Assembly: GCF_008704795.1 (NCBI RefSeq)
Contig: NZ_CP023690.1
Span: 5,032,501-5,096,500, forward strand
Direction: 5' to 3'
From: Streptomyces spectabilis
GTDB lineage: Bacteria > Actinomycetota > Actinomycetes > Streptomycetales > Streptomycetaceae
DNA length: 64,000 nt
Notes under the pieces: model-generated
Database searches by the model: none
What the model saw: only the letters and a program-made list of their open reading frames with translations
What the model was told of the DNA's origin: nothing
In this document: positions 24,341 through 32,152 of the stretch, in pieces
How the letters are laid out: every line of letters starts with the position of its first letter
How positions within the stretch are numbered: the first letter of the stretch is position 1
Program-made: the position numbers and the translations under genes

Positions 24341-24369
24341 AGTATCGAACGCCTGTACCCAGCTGTCAA
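24341..24369 (-). promoter_or_regulatory. Housekeeping-type promoter of the small secreted protein
   Basis: On the minus strand TTGACA (24369-24364) and GATACT (24346-24341) are separated by 17 bases, an almost ideal primary sigma factor (HrdB) promoter. It predicts a short leader of about 27 bases. Confidence 0.7.
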
Positions 24370-24482
24370 CAGTGGGAAGACCACGGCGTTTCGGCCATGA
24401 ACTTCCCATGTCGTCCTGGGTGGATCATCGGCGAATGGGGGCACCACGGATGTGTGAGCAACGGGTGCGAGAGAATGGCGGC

Positions 24483-25025
24483 ATGGAGATGCCGAGGAAC
24501 GAAAGGTCGCCGGAGAACCCCCAGGTCCTGGTTGTCGGCCAGGACGGCATGGCGCTCGGCGGCGGTGGCGACGACGACGTCCGCGAGGTCCCGGTGACGG
24601 ACATGGTCGAACAGCCGGCGAAGGTCATGCGGATCGGCAGCATGATCAAGCAGCTTTTGGAAGAAGTGCGCGCGGCACCTCTGGACGAGGCGAGCCGGGT
24701 GCGCCTCAAGGAGATCCATGCCAGCTCCGTGAAGGAGTTGGAGGACGGCCTCGCGCCCGAGCTCGTGGAGGAACTGGAGCGCCTGTCGCTGCCGTTCACC
24801 GACGAGACGACGCCGAGCGACGCGGAGCTGCGCATCGCGCAGGCCCAGCTGGTGGGCTGGCTCGAAGGCCTCTTCCACGGGATCCAGACGACCCTGTTCG
24901 CGCAGCAGATGGCCGCGCGGGCCCAGCTGGAGCAGATGCGCCGCGCGCTGCCGCCCGGTGTGGGCGGTCACGAGGACGACGAGGAGGGCGGTGTGGCGGG
25001 CCGCAGCGGAGGCCCCTACCTCTAG
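24483..25025 (+). CDS. bpa: Bacterial proteasome activator Bpa (DUF2587)
   Basis: A 180-residue protein of the Bpa/PafE family: a four-helix core (MIKQLLEEVRAAPLDEASR through AQQMAARAQLEQMRRAL) flanked by flexible ends. The last four residues GPYL correspond to the GQYL-type tail by which Bpa docks into the alpha ring of the 20S proteasome and opens its gate without ATP. Bpa assembles as a dodecameric ring and feeds unfolded proteins such as HspR to the proteasome in mycobacteria. ATG 24483 was chosen; in-frame starts at 24372 and 24453 would add unconserved residues. A strong bidirectional terminator follows 18 bases after the stop. Confidence 0.93.
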   Translation: MEMPRNERSPENPQVLVVGQDGMALGGGGDDDVREVPVTDMVEQPAKVMRIGSMIKQLLEEVRAAPLDEASRVRLKEIHASSVKELEDGLAPELVEELERLSLPFTDETTPSDAELRIAQAQLVGWLEGLFHGIQTTLFAQQMAARAQLEQMRRALPPGVGGHEDDEEGGVAGRSGGPYL

Positions 25026-25043
25026 ACCTCCAGCCCGTACGTG

Positions 25044-25078
25044 AAGGGGCCGGGTACGCACCGCGTACCCGGCCCCTT
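25044..25078. terminator. Bidirectional terminator between bpa and the AhpD-like gene
   Basis: A perfect 16-bp stem (AAGGGGCCGGGTACGC and its complement) with a 3-base loop. The A and T tracts at the ends make it work in both directions. Confidence 0.9.
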
Positions 25079-25101
25079 CGTCCGTGTCCGTGCCCGTGGG
25101 C

Positions 25102-25563
25102 TCAGCCCCACGTCTGGCCCGCGGGCTCCTGAATCGTGGTGTTGATCCGGTTGAACATGTTCGTCACGCCGATGACCAGGATCAGGGCGGACAGCTCCCG
25201 CTCGTCGAAGTGGTCGGCGACCTCGTCCCACAGCTCGTCGGAGACGGCCTGGGCGGAGCGGTCGGCGAGCCGCGTGGAGACCTCCGCGAGGGCCAGGGCG
25301 GCGCGCTCCGCGTCCGTGAAGAACGGCGCCTCGCGCCAGGCCACCACCGTGGCGATCCGCTCGGCGCTCGTCCCGGCCTTGACCAGGTTCGCCGTGTGAC
25401 TGTGGATGCAGGCGCTGCACCCGTTGATCTGGCTGACCCGCAGCCCGACGATCTCCTGGAGCTCCTGCGGGAGGCCGCTCTCGGAGATGGCCTTCATGAT
25501 GCTGCCGATGCCCTTGAGCCCGTCGGAAAGGACGAAGGCCGGGTTCTTCATACGAGCCTGCAT
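25102..25563 (-). CDS. Carboxymuconolactone decarboxylase/AhpD-like protein
   Basis: A 153-residue all-helical protein of the CMD family. The motif NGCSACIHSH carries the CxxC pair and the following His of the AhpD/alkylhydroperoxidase active site, so a thiol-based peroxidase or reductase role is likelier than decarboxylation. The start is ATG 25563, with GGAGA upstream; ATG 25551 is an alternative. It stands alone between a terminator and the kinase gene, and no sigma factor or dihydrolipoyl partner is adjacent. Confidence 0.85.
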   Translation of the reverse strand: MQARMKNPAFVLSDGLKGIGSIMKAISESGLPQELQEIVGLRVSQINGCSACIHSHTANLVKAGTSAERIATVVAWREAPFFTDAERAALALAEVSTRLADRSAQAVSDELWDEVADHFDERELSALILVIGVTNMFNRINTTIQEPAGQTWG

Positions 25564-25640
25564 GGCTGGTCTCCTCTGTGCCGCTCTCGCGCCGCTAGGT
25601 CTGTTACTTCACTGACGAAGCGGGGGAGAAGAATGTGACC

Positions 25641-25680
25641 GGTGGCGCCGCGAAGTCTTCTGTGGCTTCGCGGCGCCACC
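25641..25680 (-). terminator. Terminator of the PASTA kinase gene
   Basis: GGTGGCGCCGCGAAG (25641-25655) and its perfect complement (25666-25680) form a 15-bp stem with a 10-base loop, 14 bases after the kinase stop on the minus strand. Confidence 0.8.
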
Positions 25681-25693
25681 AGGTCCAGAGGCC

Positions 25694-27322
25694 TCAGGCT
25701 GGGTTGCCGGTCGAGATGTCGAACTGGATCTCGACGTCCTTCGGATCGATGTCGTCACCGGCCTTGGGGATGGTCCGCATGACGGTGTCCTCGCCGAAGG
25801 TGTTCTCGTCGACGTAGTTCTTCTCGTACTGCCACCCTGCCGCCTGCAGGCAGGAAAGAACCGACCTCCAGTCCTTGAAGCCGAAGTTCGGCATCTTCAC
25901 CTTGTCCGGGTCGTTGTACGCCGTGTCCGGCTCGGTGCACTCCGTCTTCTCGACCGTCTTCGAGCGGTCCGGGCCGAGGTGCCCGGCGACCGGCTTCTTC
26001 GACTCCTTGGAGCCGCCGCCGTCGTCGCCGTCGCCGTTCAGGGAGATCGCGGTGATCACGCCGCCGATGGCGAGCAGGGCGACGACGATCGAGCCGATGA
26101 CGACCGGCATGGTCCGCTTGCCGCCGCCGGAGCCGCCGCTCGGCGACGCCGCCGTGGCCGCCTGGGGGGACAGGGTGTACGGGGGCGGGGTCTGGGCCGC
26201 CTGCGGGGCCGGGGCGTAGGCGTTGGTGGGCGCGGGGGTCGGGTACCCCTGCTGCGGGTAGCCGTACCCCGGCTGCGGGGTGGGCGCCGGGGTCGCGGTG
26301 CCGTAGGGGCCCGGGTGGTACGGCGTCTGGACGCTGCCGTGGGCCTGCGGGTTCGTCGAGTCGACCGGCGGGAAGACGGCGGAGCCGACGCCCGCGCCGC
26401 TGGCGGTCCGGGCGCCCGGGACGATGCTGGGGGCCGCCGTCTGGAAGGACTGCGCGACGCGCAGGCACTCGTCGCGCATCGCCTCGGCGGTCGGGAAGCG
26501 CTCGTTCGGGTTCTTCTTGAGCGCGCGGGCGACGAGGGCGTCGACGGCCGGGGGCAGCGAGCGGTTGACGGAGGACGGGGCGACCGGCTCCTCCTGGACG
26601 TGCGCGTACGCGATGGCGAGCGGCGAGTCCGCCTCGAAGGGCAGCCGGCCCGTCACGAGCTGGAACAGCATGATGCCGACCGAGTACAGGTCGGAGCGGG
26701 CGTCGACGCCGCGGCCGAGTGCCTGCTCGGGCGACAGGTACTGCGGGGTGCCGACGACCATGCCGGTCTGCGTCATCGACGTGACGCCGGACTGCATGGC
26801 GCGGGCGATGCCGAAGTCCATGACCTTGACGACGTTCCGCTTCGTCATCATCACGTTGCCGGGCTTGATGTCGCGGTGGACCAGGCCCATCTCGTGGCTG
26901 ATCTCCAGGGCCGCGAGCACATCGGCGGTGATCTTCAGGGCCTGGTCGGTGGGCATCGCGCCCTGCTGGCGGACCGCCGCGTCCAGGACGGAGCCGAGGG
27001 GCTTGCCCTCCACGTACTCCATGACGATGTACGGCATGGTCGACCCGCCGAGGTCGTCCTCGCCGGTGTCGAAGACCGACACGATGTTCGTGTGCGTGAG
27101 CTTGGCCACGGACTGGGCCTCGCGCCGGAAGCGCTCGCGGAAGGACTGCTCGCGGCCGAGCTCGGTGTGAAGTGTCTTGATCGCGACCTGTCGGTCGAGC
27201 ACCGTGTCGTACGCGAGGTGCACCGAGGCCATGCCGCCCTCGCCGAGCAGATCGCGCAGCTGATAGCGGCCGCCGGCCAGTGAACTGCCCGCGTACCGGC
27301 CCTGAGCGCCGTCCTGGCTCAT
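25694..27322 (-). CDS. Membrane Ser/Thr protein kinase with one PASTA-like domain
   Basis: A 542-residue Hanks-type kinase. The catalytic domain is about 20-285, with the glycine loop LGEGGMASV, catalytic Lys49 (VAIK), HRDIKPGN with Asp151, and DFG at 169-171. The activation segment SMTQTGMVVGTPQYLSPEQA has likely autophosphorylation Thr residues. A Pro/Tyr/Gln-rich linker leads to one transmembrane helix (MPVVIGSIVVALLAIGGVI). The extracellular end has one PASTA-like repeat (KMPNFGFKDWRSVLSCLQAA onward) instead of the 3-4 of PknB, so cell-wall sensing may differ. ATG 27322 has GGGGGA upstream. It is divergent from a second kinase. Confidence 0.93.
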   Translation of the reverse strand: MSQDGAQGRYAGSSLAGGRYQLRDLLGEGGMASVHLAYDTVLDRQVAIKTLHTELGREQSFRERFRREAQSVAKLTHTNIVSVFDTGEDDLGGSTMPYIVMEYVEGKPLGSVLDAAVRQQGAMPTDQALKITADVLAALEISHEMGLVHRDIKPGNVMMTKRNVVKVMDFGIARAMQSGVTSMTQTGMVVGTPQYLSPEQALGRGVDARSDLYSVGIMLFQLVTGRLPFEADSPLAIAYAHVQEEPVAPSSVNRSLPPAVDALVARALKKNPNERFPTAEAMRDECLRVAQSFQTAAPSIVPGARTASGAGVGSAVFPPVDSTNPQAHGSVQTPYHPGPYGTATPAPTPQPGYGYPQQGYPTPAPTNAYAPAPQAAQTPPPYTLSPQAATAASPSGGSGGGKRTMPVVIGSIVVALLAIGGVITAISLNGDGDDGGGSKESKKPVAGHLGPDRSKTVEKTECTEPDTAYNDPDKVKMPNFGFKDWRSVLSCLQAAGWQYEKNYVDENTFGEDTVMRTIPKAGDDIDPKDVEIQFDISTGNPA

Positions 27323-27685
27323 GTCGTGCGTCCCCCATCGGCGCGGACGCGAGACGGCGCCGCGGCTGTGACTGTGGCTGTGGGTTGCGACCGAAGACGT
27401 CCCGGAGACGGTGATCGATCCACTATTCCTGGCCAAGTCTGCCCGAGGGCGATGCCACGTCAAGCTCGGTGCCCGTTCCGTGACCGTACGCGCAAGAAGA
27501 GTCTCGTAAGCGTTACAAGTTTGCCCCGAGGGGCCCCCGGCGGGTTTGATGGCCGGTCCGCCTCGGACCGGCATGTCGCGTGAAGGCTGTAGCGTGGCAC
27601 GGCGGAGTACCCCGTACCGCTCCCATCACGTATCCGGTACACGCCCTCCACGGGCGGACCACGATCAGAACGACGGCGAGGACTG
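27323..27685. promoter_or_regulatory. 363-base divergent promoter region between two kinase genes
   Basis: No gene is evident. It contains the palindrome GTAAGCGTTAC (27506-27516) in an A/T-richer patch near the middle, a possible regulator site or -10 region, and short GGCTGTG repeats at 27361-27385. No convincing sigma-70 pair is seen. Confidence 0.4.
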
Positions 27686-29287
27686 ATGGCACAGACGCAG
27701 CGCGCTCAGGGCCCGTCCGACCCCGAGGCGACTGGCGGCGGTATGTCAGACGTGCCCGAGATGTGGGGGAACGGTGGCCTTGTCGGAGACGGTAGGTACC
27801 GCCTGACCCACCGGCTCGGCCGGGGCGGCATGGCCGAGGTGTTCGCCGCCGAGGACGTCCGGCTCGGGCGCACGGTCGCGGTCAAGCTGCTGCGCGCCGA
27901 CCTCGCAGAGGACCCGGTGTCCAAGGCCCGCTTCACGCGCGAGGCGCAGTCGGTCGCCGGTCTGAACCACCACGCGGTCGTCGGGGTCTACGACTCCGGC
28001 GAGGACTTCGTCGGCGGTGCCTCCGTCCCCTACATCGTGATGGAGCTGGTCGAGGGCCGCACCATCCGCGATCTGCTGATCAACGCGGAGGCCCCCGGGC
28101 CCGAGCAGGCGCTGATCATCGTGTCGGGCGTCCTGGAGGCGCTCGCCTACTCGCACCAGCACGGCATCGTGCACCGCGACATCAAGCCCGCGAACGTCTC
28201 CATCACCAACACCGGCGCGGTGAAGGTGATGGACTTCGGCATCGCGCGCGCCCTGCACGGCGCGTCCACGACGATGACGCAGACCGGCATGGTCATGGGC
28301 ACGCCCCAGTACCTGTCGCCCGAGCAGGCGCTCGGCAAGGCCGTCGACCACCGGTCCGACCTGTACGCGACGGGCTGTCTGCTGTACGAACTGCTCGCGC
28401 TGCGGCCGCCGTTCACCGGTGAGACGCCGCTGTCCGTGGTCTACCAGCACGTCCAGGACACGCCCGTGCCGCCGTCCGAGGTGTCCGACGCGGCGCCGCC
28501 GGAGCTCGACGGGCTCGTCATGCGCTCGCTCGCCAAGGACCCCGACGACCGCTTCCAGACCGCGGAAGAGATGCGCGGCCTGATCCAGTACGGGCTCCAG
28601 ATGCTCGCCGAGCAGGGCAGCCACACGGGGACCTGGAACACCGGGCCCGTGGAGGCCGTCCACGGGCACGAGGGCGCGCACACTCCGGCCATGGGCATGG
28701 CGGGCACCACCGCGATGCCGCACCCCGGCGACAGCGGCACCCAGCAGATCCCGAGCCCGATGCTGCGGCCGCCGGGCGGCGACGACGGCGGCTTTGACGG
28801 CGGCCACCGGGACGGCGGCGGCCGTGGCCGTGCGGGCAAGGTGTGGATCCTGGCCGTGCTCGCGGTGATCGCGATCGCGGTGGGCGTCGCGTTCGCGCTG
28901 TCCGGTGGCGACGGCGACGGCAAGAAGGACGGCGGTCCCTCCAAGACGCCCTCGACGAAGCAGTCGCAGGAGAAGAAGCCGAGCAAGAGCGCGGACGACG
29001 ACGAGACGCCGGACAGCGCTACGCAGCCCGGTGGCGACGGCACCGGCGGGCAGAGCGGCTATCCGCAGCAGCCGACCCGGCCCACGCAGCAGCCGACCCA
29101 GCAGCCGACGAAGCCGACGGAGCCGACGAATCCGCCGACCGAGCCGACGGATCCGCCCACGGACCCCACGGACCCGCCGACCGATCCCTCGGATCCGCCG
29201 ACCGAGCCGTCCGACCCGGTCTCGCCGCCGGACGACGGCGGGAACGGCGGCGACACGGAGGGTGGCGAGGGCTCCGACTCGGAGTGA
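27686..29287 (+). CDS. Membrane Ser/Thr protein kinase with Pro/Thr-rich extracellular tail
   Basis: A 533-residue Hanks-type kinase. The kinase domain is about 38-305, with LGRGGMAEV, VAVK (Lys67), HRDIKPANV, DFGIARAL and the activation loop TTMTQTGMVMGTPQYLSPEQ. A transmembrane helix (VWILAVLAVIAIAVGVAFAL) lies at about 387-408. The extracellular part has no PASTA repeat; it is a Lys/Ser/Asp segment, then many PT-type repeats (PTQQPT, PTDPTDPP) ending in an acidic Gly/Glu/Asp/Ser tail. Such Thr/Pro stalks are often O-mannosylated in actinobacteria. ATG 27686 follows GGCGAGGA; ATG 27743 is an alternative. It is probably a paralogue of the divergent kinase. Confidence 0.93.
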   Translation: MAQTQRAQGPSDPEATGGGMSDVPEMWGNGGLVGDGRYRLTHRLGRGGMAEVFAAEDVRLGRTVAVKLLRADLAEDPVSKARFTREAQSVAGLNHHAVVGVYDSGEDFVGGASVPYIVMELVEGRTIRDLLINAEAPGPEQALIIVSGVLEALAYSHQHGIVHRDIKPANVSITNTGAVKVMDFGIARALHGASTTMTQTGMVMGTPQYLSPEQALGKAVDHRSDLYATGCLLYELLALRPPFTGETPLSVVYQHVQDTPVPPSEVSDAAPPELDGLVMRSLAKDPDDRFQTAEEMRGLIQYGLQMLAEQGSHTGTWNTGPVEAVHGHEGAHTPAMGMAGTTAMPHPGDSGTQQIPSPMLRPPGGDDGGFDGGHRDGGGRGRAGKVWILAVLAVIAIAVGVAFALSGGDGDGKKDGGPSKTPSTKQSQEKKPSKSADDDETPDSATQPGGDGTGGQSGYPQQPTRPTQQPTQQPTKPTEPTNPPTEPTDPPTDPTDPPTDPSDPPTEPSDPVSPPDDGGNGGDTEGGEGSDSE

Positions 29288-29294
29288 CCTCGGC

Positions 29295-29735
29295 TCAGCC
29301 CACCGCGGGGAAGGCGCCGGCGACGGCGCTGTCCACCGCGGGGCTGAGCGTGTGGACCACGGCCTTCTGGGGCTCGATGCGGAGGTACACCGCGTCGTAC
29401 GGCTCGCCGTCCACATAGCCGGGGGGCGGCCCGAAGCGGGCCAGTTCCGCGGTGCTGGGGCGCACGGCCTCGCAGAGGCCGACGAGCTGGACCGTCCACT
29501 GGCCCTCGGCGGTGCCCGCCGTGCCCAGGTTGTCCGCTCCGTACGCGACGACGCTCCCGACGCACGCGTCGTGGTACCCGAAGCCCCGGTGCATGCGCAG
29601 CAGGACGTGCCCGTCGCTCACGATGTGGCGGGCCGCCGCGAGGAAGGGCAGGGCACGCATGCTGGTCGCGACCCGGCCGTACGCGGTGCGCCGGAGCAGG
29701 GCGAAGGCGAGCTGCTGGTCGGAGTCGGAGGGCAT
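29295..29735 (-). CDS. Pyridoxamine 5'-phosphate oxidase-like flavin-binding protein
   Basis: A 146-residue split-barrel protein of the PNPOx-like group. The N-terminal LLRRTAYGRVATSMRALPFL and the following ARHIVSDGHVLLRMHRG strand pattern are typical of F420- or FMN-binding small members, and GQWTVQLVGLCEAVRP matches the second barrel strand region. The substrate is unknown. ATG 29735 is preceded by GTAGGGA and is preferred over GTG 29753. It converges with the kinase gene, with only 7 bases between stops. Confidence 0.75.
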   Translation of the reverse strand: MPSDSDQQLAFALLRRTAYGRVATSMRALPFLAAARHIVSDGHVLLRMHRGFGYHDACVGSVVAYGADNLGTAGTAEGQWTVQLVGLCEAVRPSTAELARFGPPPGYVDGEPYDAVYLRIEPQKAVVHTLSPAVDSAVAGAFPAVG

Positions 29736-29877
29736 GTCCCTACGGTGCGGCACGCGCGCGGGGCGGGAGAAGAGCCGCCCGCCCCGTAAACAAGGGACGT
29801 AAGTCCCGGGGGCCCGGGGTACGGGAGCACCCGAAGGGGCGCGGGGCGGTATCGACAGGGGCCAGGCTGCCGAGCGC

Positions 29878-30558
29878 TCAGCGAAGGCGCTCCGCCTGCA
29901 TCCGCGCCACGTACGCCGCCGCCTGCGAGCGGCGCTCCATGCCGAGCTTGGACAGCAGGCTGGAGACGTAGTTCTTGATCGTCTTCTCGGCGAGGTGAAG
30001 GCGCTCGCCGATGGCGCGGTTGGTGAGGCCCTCGCCGATCAGGTCGAGGATCTTGCGCTCCTGCTCGGTGAGGTTGGCCAGGCGGTCGTCGCCCTTGGCG
30101 CCGTTGCCGTCGCGCAGGCGCTCCAGGACGCGGGCCGTGGCGACCGGGTCGAGCAGGGACTTTCCCGCGGCCACGTCCCGCACGGCGGTCAGGAGTTCAT
30201 TTCCGCGAATGGCCTTCAGGACATAGCCGGAGGCACCGGCCATGATGGCGTCGAAGAGGGCTTCGTCGTCCGCGAACGAGGTGAGCATCAGGCATTTGAT
30301 GGAGTCGTCCTGCGAGCGGATCTCACGGCAGACCTCGACGCCGCTGCCGTCGGGAAGGCGGACGTCGAGCACCGCGACATCCGGGCGCGTGGCGGGAATG
30401 CGCACCAAGGCGTCGGCGGCCGTGCCCGCCTCTCCGACCACCTCGATGTCGGACTCCACCGAGAGCAGCTCATGGACTCCGCGTCGCACGACCTCGTGAT
30501 CATCGAGCAGGAATACCGTGATTTTTCCTTGTTCGCGCACGGTGTCAGTGTCACACAT
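29878..30558 (-). CDS. LuxR/NarL-type response regulator, orphan
   Basis: A 226-residue response regulator. The receiver domain (about 13-130) begins KITVFLLDDHEVVRRGVHEL, with the acidic pair DD and the phosphoacceptor Asp in DVAVLDVRLPDG. The C-terminal LuxR HTH is LTEQERKILDLIGEGLTNRA and KTIKNYVSSLLSKLGMERRS. No histidine kinase gene is adjacent, so it is an orphan or partnered elsewhere. It is divergent from the second 2-oxoacid dehydrogenase operon, which it may control. ATG 30558 is followed by a GTG at 30540 with an AAGGA-like site, which could be the true start. Confidence 0.88.
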   Translation of the reverse strand: MCDTDTVREQGKITVFLLDDHEVVRRGVHELLSVESDIEVVGEAGTAADALVRIPATRPDVAVLDVRLPDGSGVEVCREIRSQDDSIKCLMLTSFADDEALFDAIMAGASGYVLKAIRGNELLTAVRDVAAGKSLLDPVATARVLERLRDGNGAKGDDRLANLTEQERKILDLIGEGLTNRAIGERLHLAEKTIKNYVSSLLSKLGMERRSQAAAYVARMQAERLR

Positions 30559-30668
30559 CAAGTCTTCCCGTGCCCGGGGTGGCCGAGATAACGTGCCGGT
30601 GTTCCGGCCCCCTGCCAGGCTGTGATCAGTGGCGTGACCAGCGTGTGTTTCCCGGCTTCTCGATTTAG

Positions 30669-30704
30669 TTGGATTTCCTAGTGGGCCTTTACTTGGAAAT
30701 CCAA
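30669..30704. promoter_or_regulatory. Inverted repeat in the 341-base region before operon 2
   Basis: TTGGATTTCC (30669-30678) and GGAAATCCAA (30695-30704) are perfect 10-bp arms over a 16-base spacer, in an A/T-rich patch unusual for this genome. The surrounding non-coding stretch 30559-30899 holds no other gene; an A/T-rich segment at 30725-30760 may be the operon promoter. Confidence 0.5.
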
Positions 30705-30899
30705 GCAAAATTGCAGGTCAGACGGGGTTTCACAGTTTTGGTACGTACTGGGTAACGTGCTTGGAGAAGGGCGCTCGCCGGGACGACTGTCACGCCTAAT
30801 CCCGCTGAGCCGCACCCACCCCGTGCGACGGGCTGGAATCGGGCGAGCCGTACTGGCCTGCCGGTGGACCCCGGGGGCCGGACCGACGGAGGAGCACAC

Positions 30900-32150
30900 G
30901 TGACCGTGGAAAGCACCGCCGCGCGTACGCCGCGCCGCGCGAGCAGCGGCGGCAAGCGCACCAGTGCGAGCGCGAAGAGCGCCGGCGCCAGTGCGAAGAA
31001 GAGCGCGAGCGCGAAGAAGCCCGCGAAGGACGCGGGCGCCGGCGCTCAGCCCGAGCTCGTACAACTGCTGACGCCCGAGGGCGAGCGGGTCGAGAGTCCC
31101 GAGTACGACAAGTACGTCGCGGACGTGACCCCCGAGGACCTGCGCGTTCTGTACCGGGACATGGTGATGACCCGCCGCTTCGACGCCGAGGCCGTGACCC
31201 TGCAGCGCCAGGGCGAGCTGGGCCTGTGGCCCTCGCTGCTCGGCCAGGAGGCGGCGCAGGTCGGCTCGGGCCGCGCGACCCGCGAGGACGACTACGTCTT
31301 CCCCACCTACCGCGAGCACGGCGTCGCCTGGTGCCGGGGCGTCGACCCGACGCTGCTGCTCGGCATGTTCCGCGGCGTGAACAACGGCGGCTGGGACCCC
31401 AACAGCAACAACTTCCACCTGTACACGATCGTGATCGGTTCCCAGACGCTGCACGCGACGGGCTATGCGATGGGCATCGCCAAGGACGGCGCGGACAGCG
31501 CGGTCGTCGCGTACCTCGGCGACGGCGCCACCAGCCAGGGCGACGTGGCGGAGGCCTTCACGTTCGCGGCGGTCTACAACTCCCCCGTGGTGTTCTTCTG
31601 CCAGAACAACCAGTGGGCGATCTCCGAGCCGACCGAGAAGCAGAGCCGCGTACCGCTGTACCAGCGCGCGCAGGGCTACGGCTTCCCAGGCGTGCGCGTC
31701 GACGGCAACGACGTGCTCGCGTGCCTCGCGGTCTCCAAGTGGGCCCTGGAGCGGGCCCGCACGGGCGAGGGCCCCTCCCTCGTCGAGGCGTTCACGTACC
31801 GCATGGGCGCCCACACCACCTCCGACGACCCGTCGCGCTACCGCCGCGACGAGGAGCGCGAGGCGTGGGAGGCCAAGGACCCGATCAAGCGCCTGCGCGC
31901 GTATCTGGAGGCCGAGGGCCACGCCGACGAGGCGTTCTTCGCGGAACTCGACGCGGAGAGCGAGACGTTGGGCAAGCGGGTGCGGGAAGTGGTGCGGTCG
32001 ATGCCCGACCCGGAGCCGATGTCCATCTTCGAGAACATCTATGCGGACGGGCACGCCCTCGTGGACGAGGAGCGGGCCGAGTTCGCCGCCTACCAAGCGT
32101 CGTTCGCGGACGCTCCTGCGGACGCCGCCACCGGCGGGGAGGTCAAGTAG
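30900..32150 (+). CDS. 2-oxoacid dehydrogenase E1 alpha subunit (operon 2)
   Basis: A 416-residue ThDP-dependent E1 alpha, probably branched-chain (second bkd) or pyruvate-type. After a basic 50-residue N-terminus made of Ala/Ser/Lys repeats (SAGASAKKSASAKKPAK), absent from the operon 1 enzyme, comes the E1 body with GDGATSQGDVAEAFTFAAVY and QNNQWAISEP (ThDP/Mg site) and TYRMGAHTTSDDPSRYR. GTG 30900 follows GGAGGAG. The Lys/Ala tail resembles histone H1-like tails and may bind nucleic acid or polyphosphate, which is speculative. The substrate is not decidable from sequence; the usual annotation is bkd or pdhA. Confidence 0.9.
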   Translation: MTVESTAARTPRRASSGGKRTSASAKSAGASAKKSASAKKPAKDAGAGAQPELVQLLTPEGERVESPEYDKYVADVTPEDLRVLYRDMVMTRRFDAEAVTLQRQGELGLWPSLLGQEAAQVGSGRATREDDYVFPTYREHGVAWCRGVDPTLLLGMFRGVNNGGWDPNSNNFHLYTIVIGSQTLHATGYAMGIAKDGADSAVVAYLGDGATSQGDVAEAFTFAAVYNSPVVFFCQNNQWAISEPTEKQSRVPLYQRAQGYGFPGVRVDGNDVLACLAVSKWALERARTGEGPSLVEAFTYRMGAHTTSDDPSRYRRDEEREAWEAKDPIKRLRAYLEAEGHADEAFFAELDAESETLGKRVREVVRSMPDPEPMSIFENIYADGHALVDEERAEFAAYQASFADAPADAATGGEVK

Positions 32151-32152
32151 TT

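Noticed and set aside
29047..29230. Short regular repeats, at first sight like a tandem or CRISPR-type array.
   Set aside because: They encode the Pro/Thr-rich stalk of a kinase in frame. Spacing is short and there are no unique spacers.
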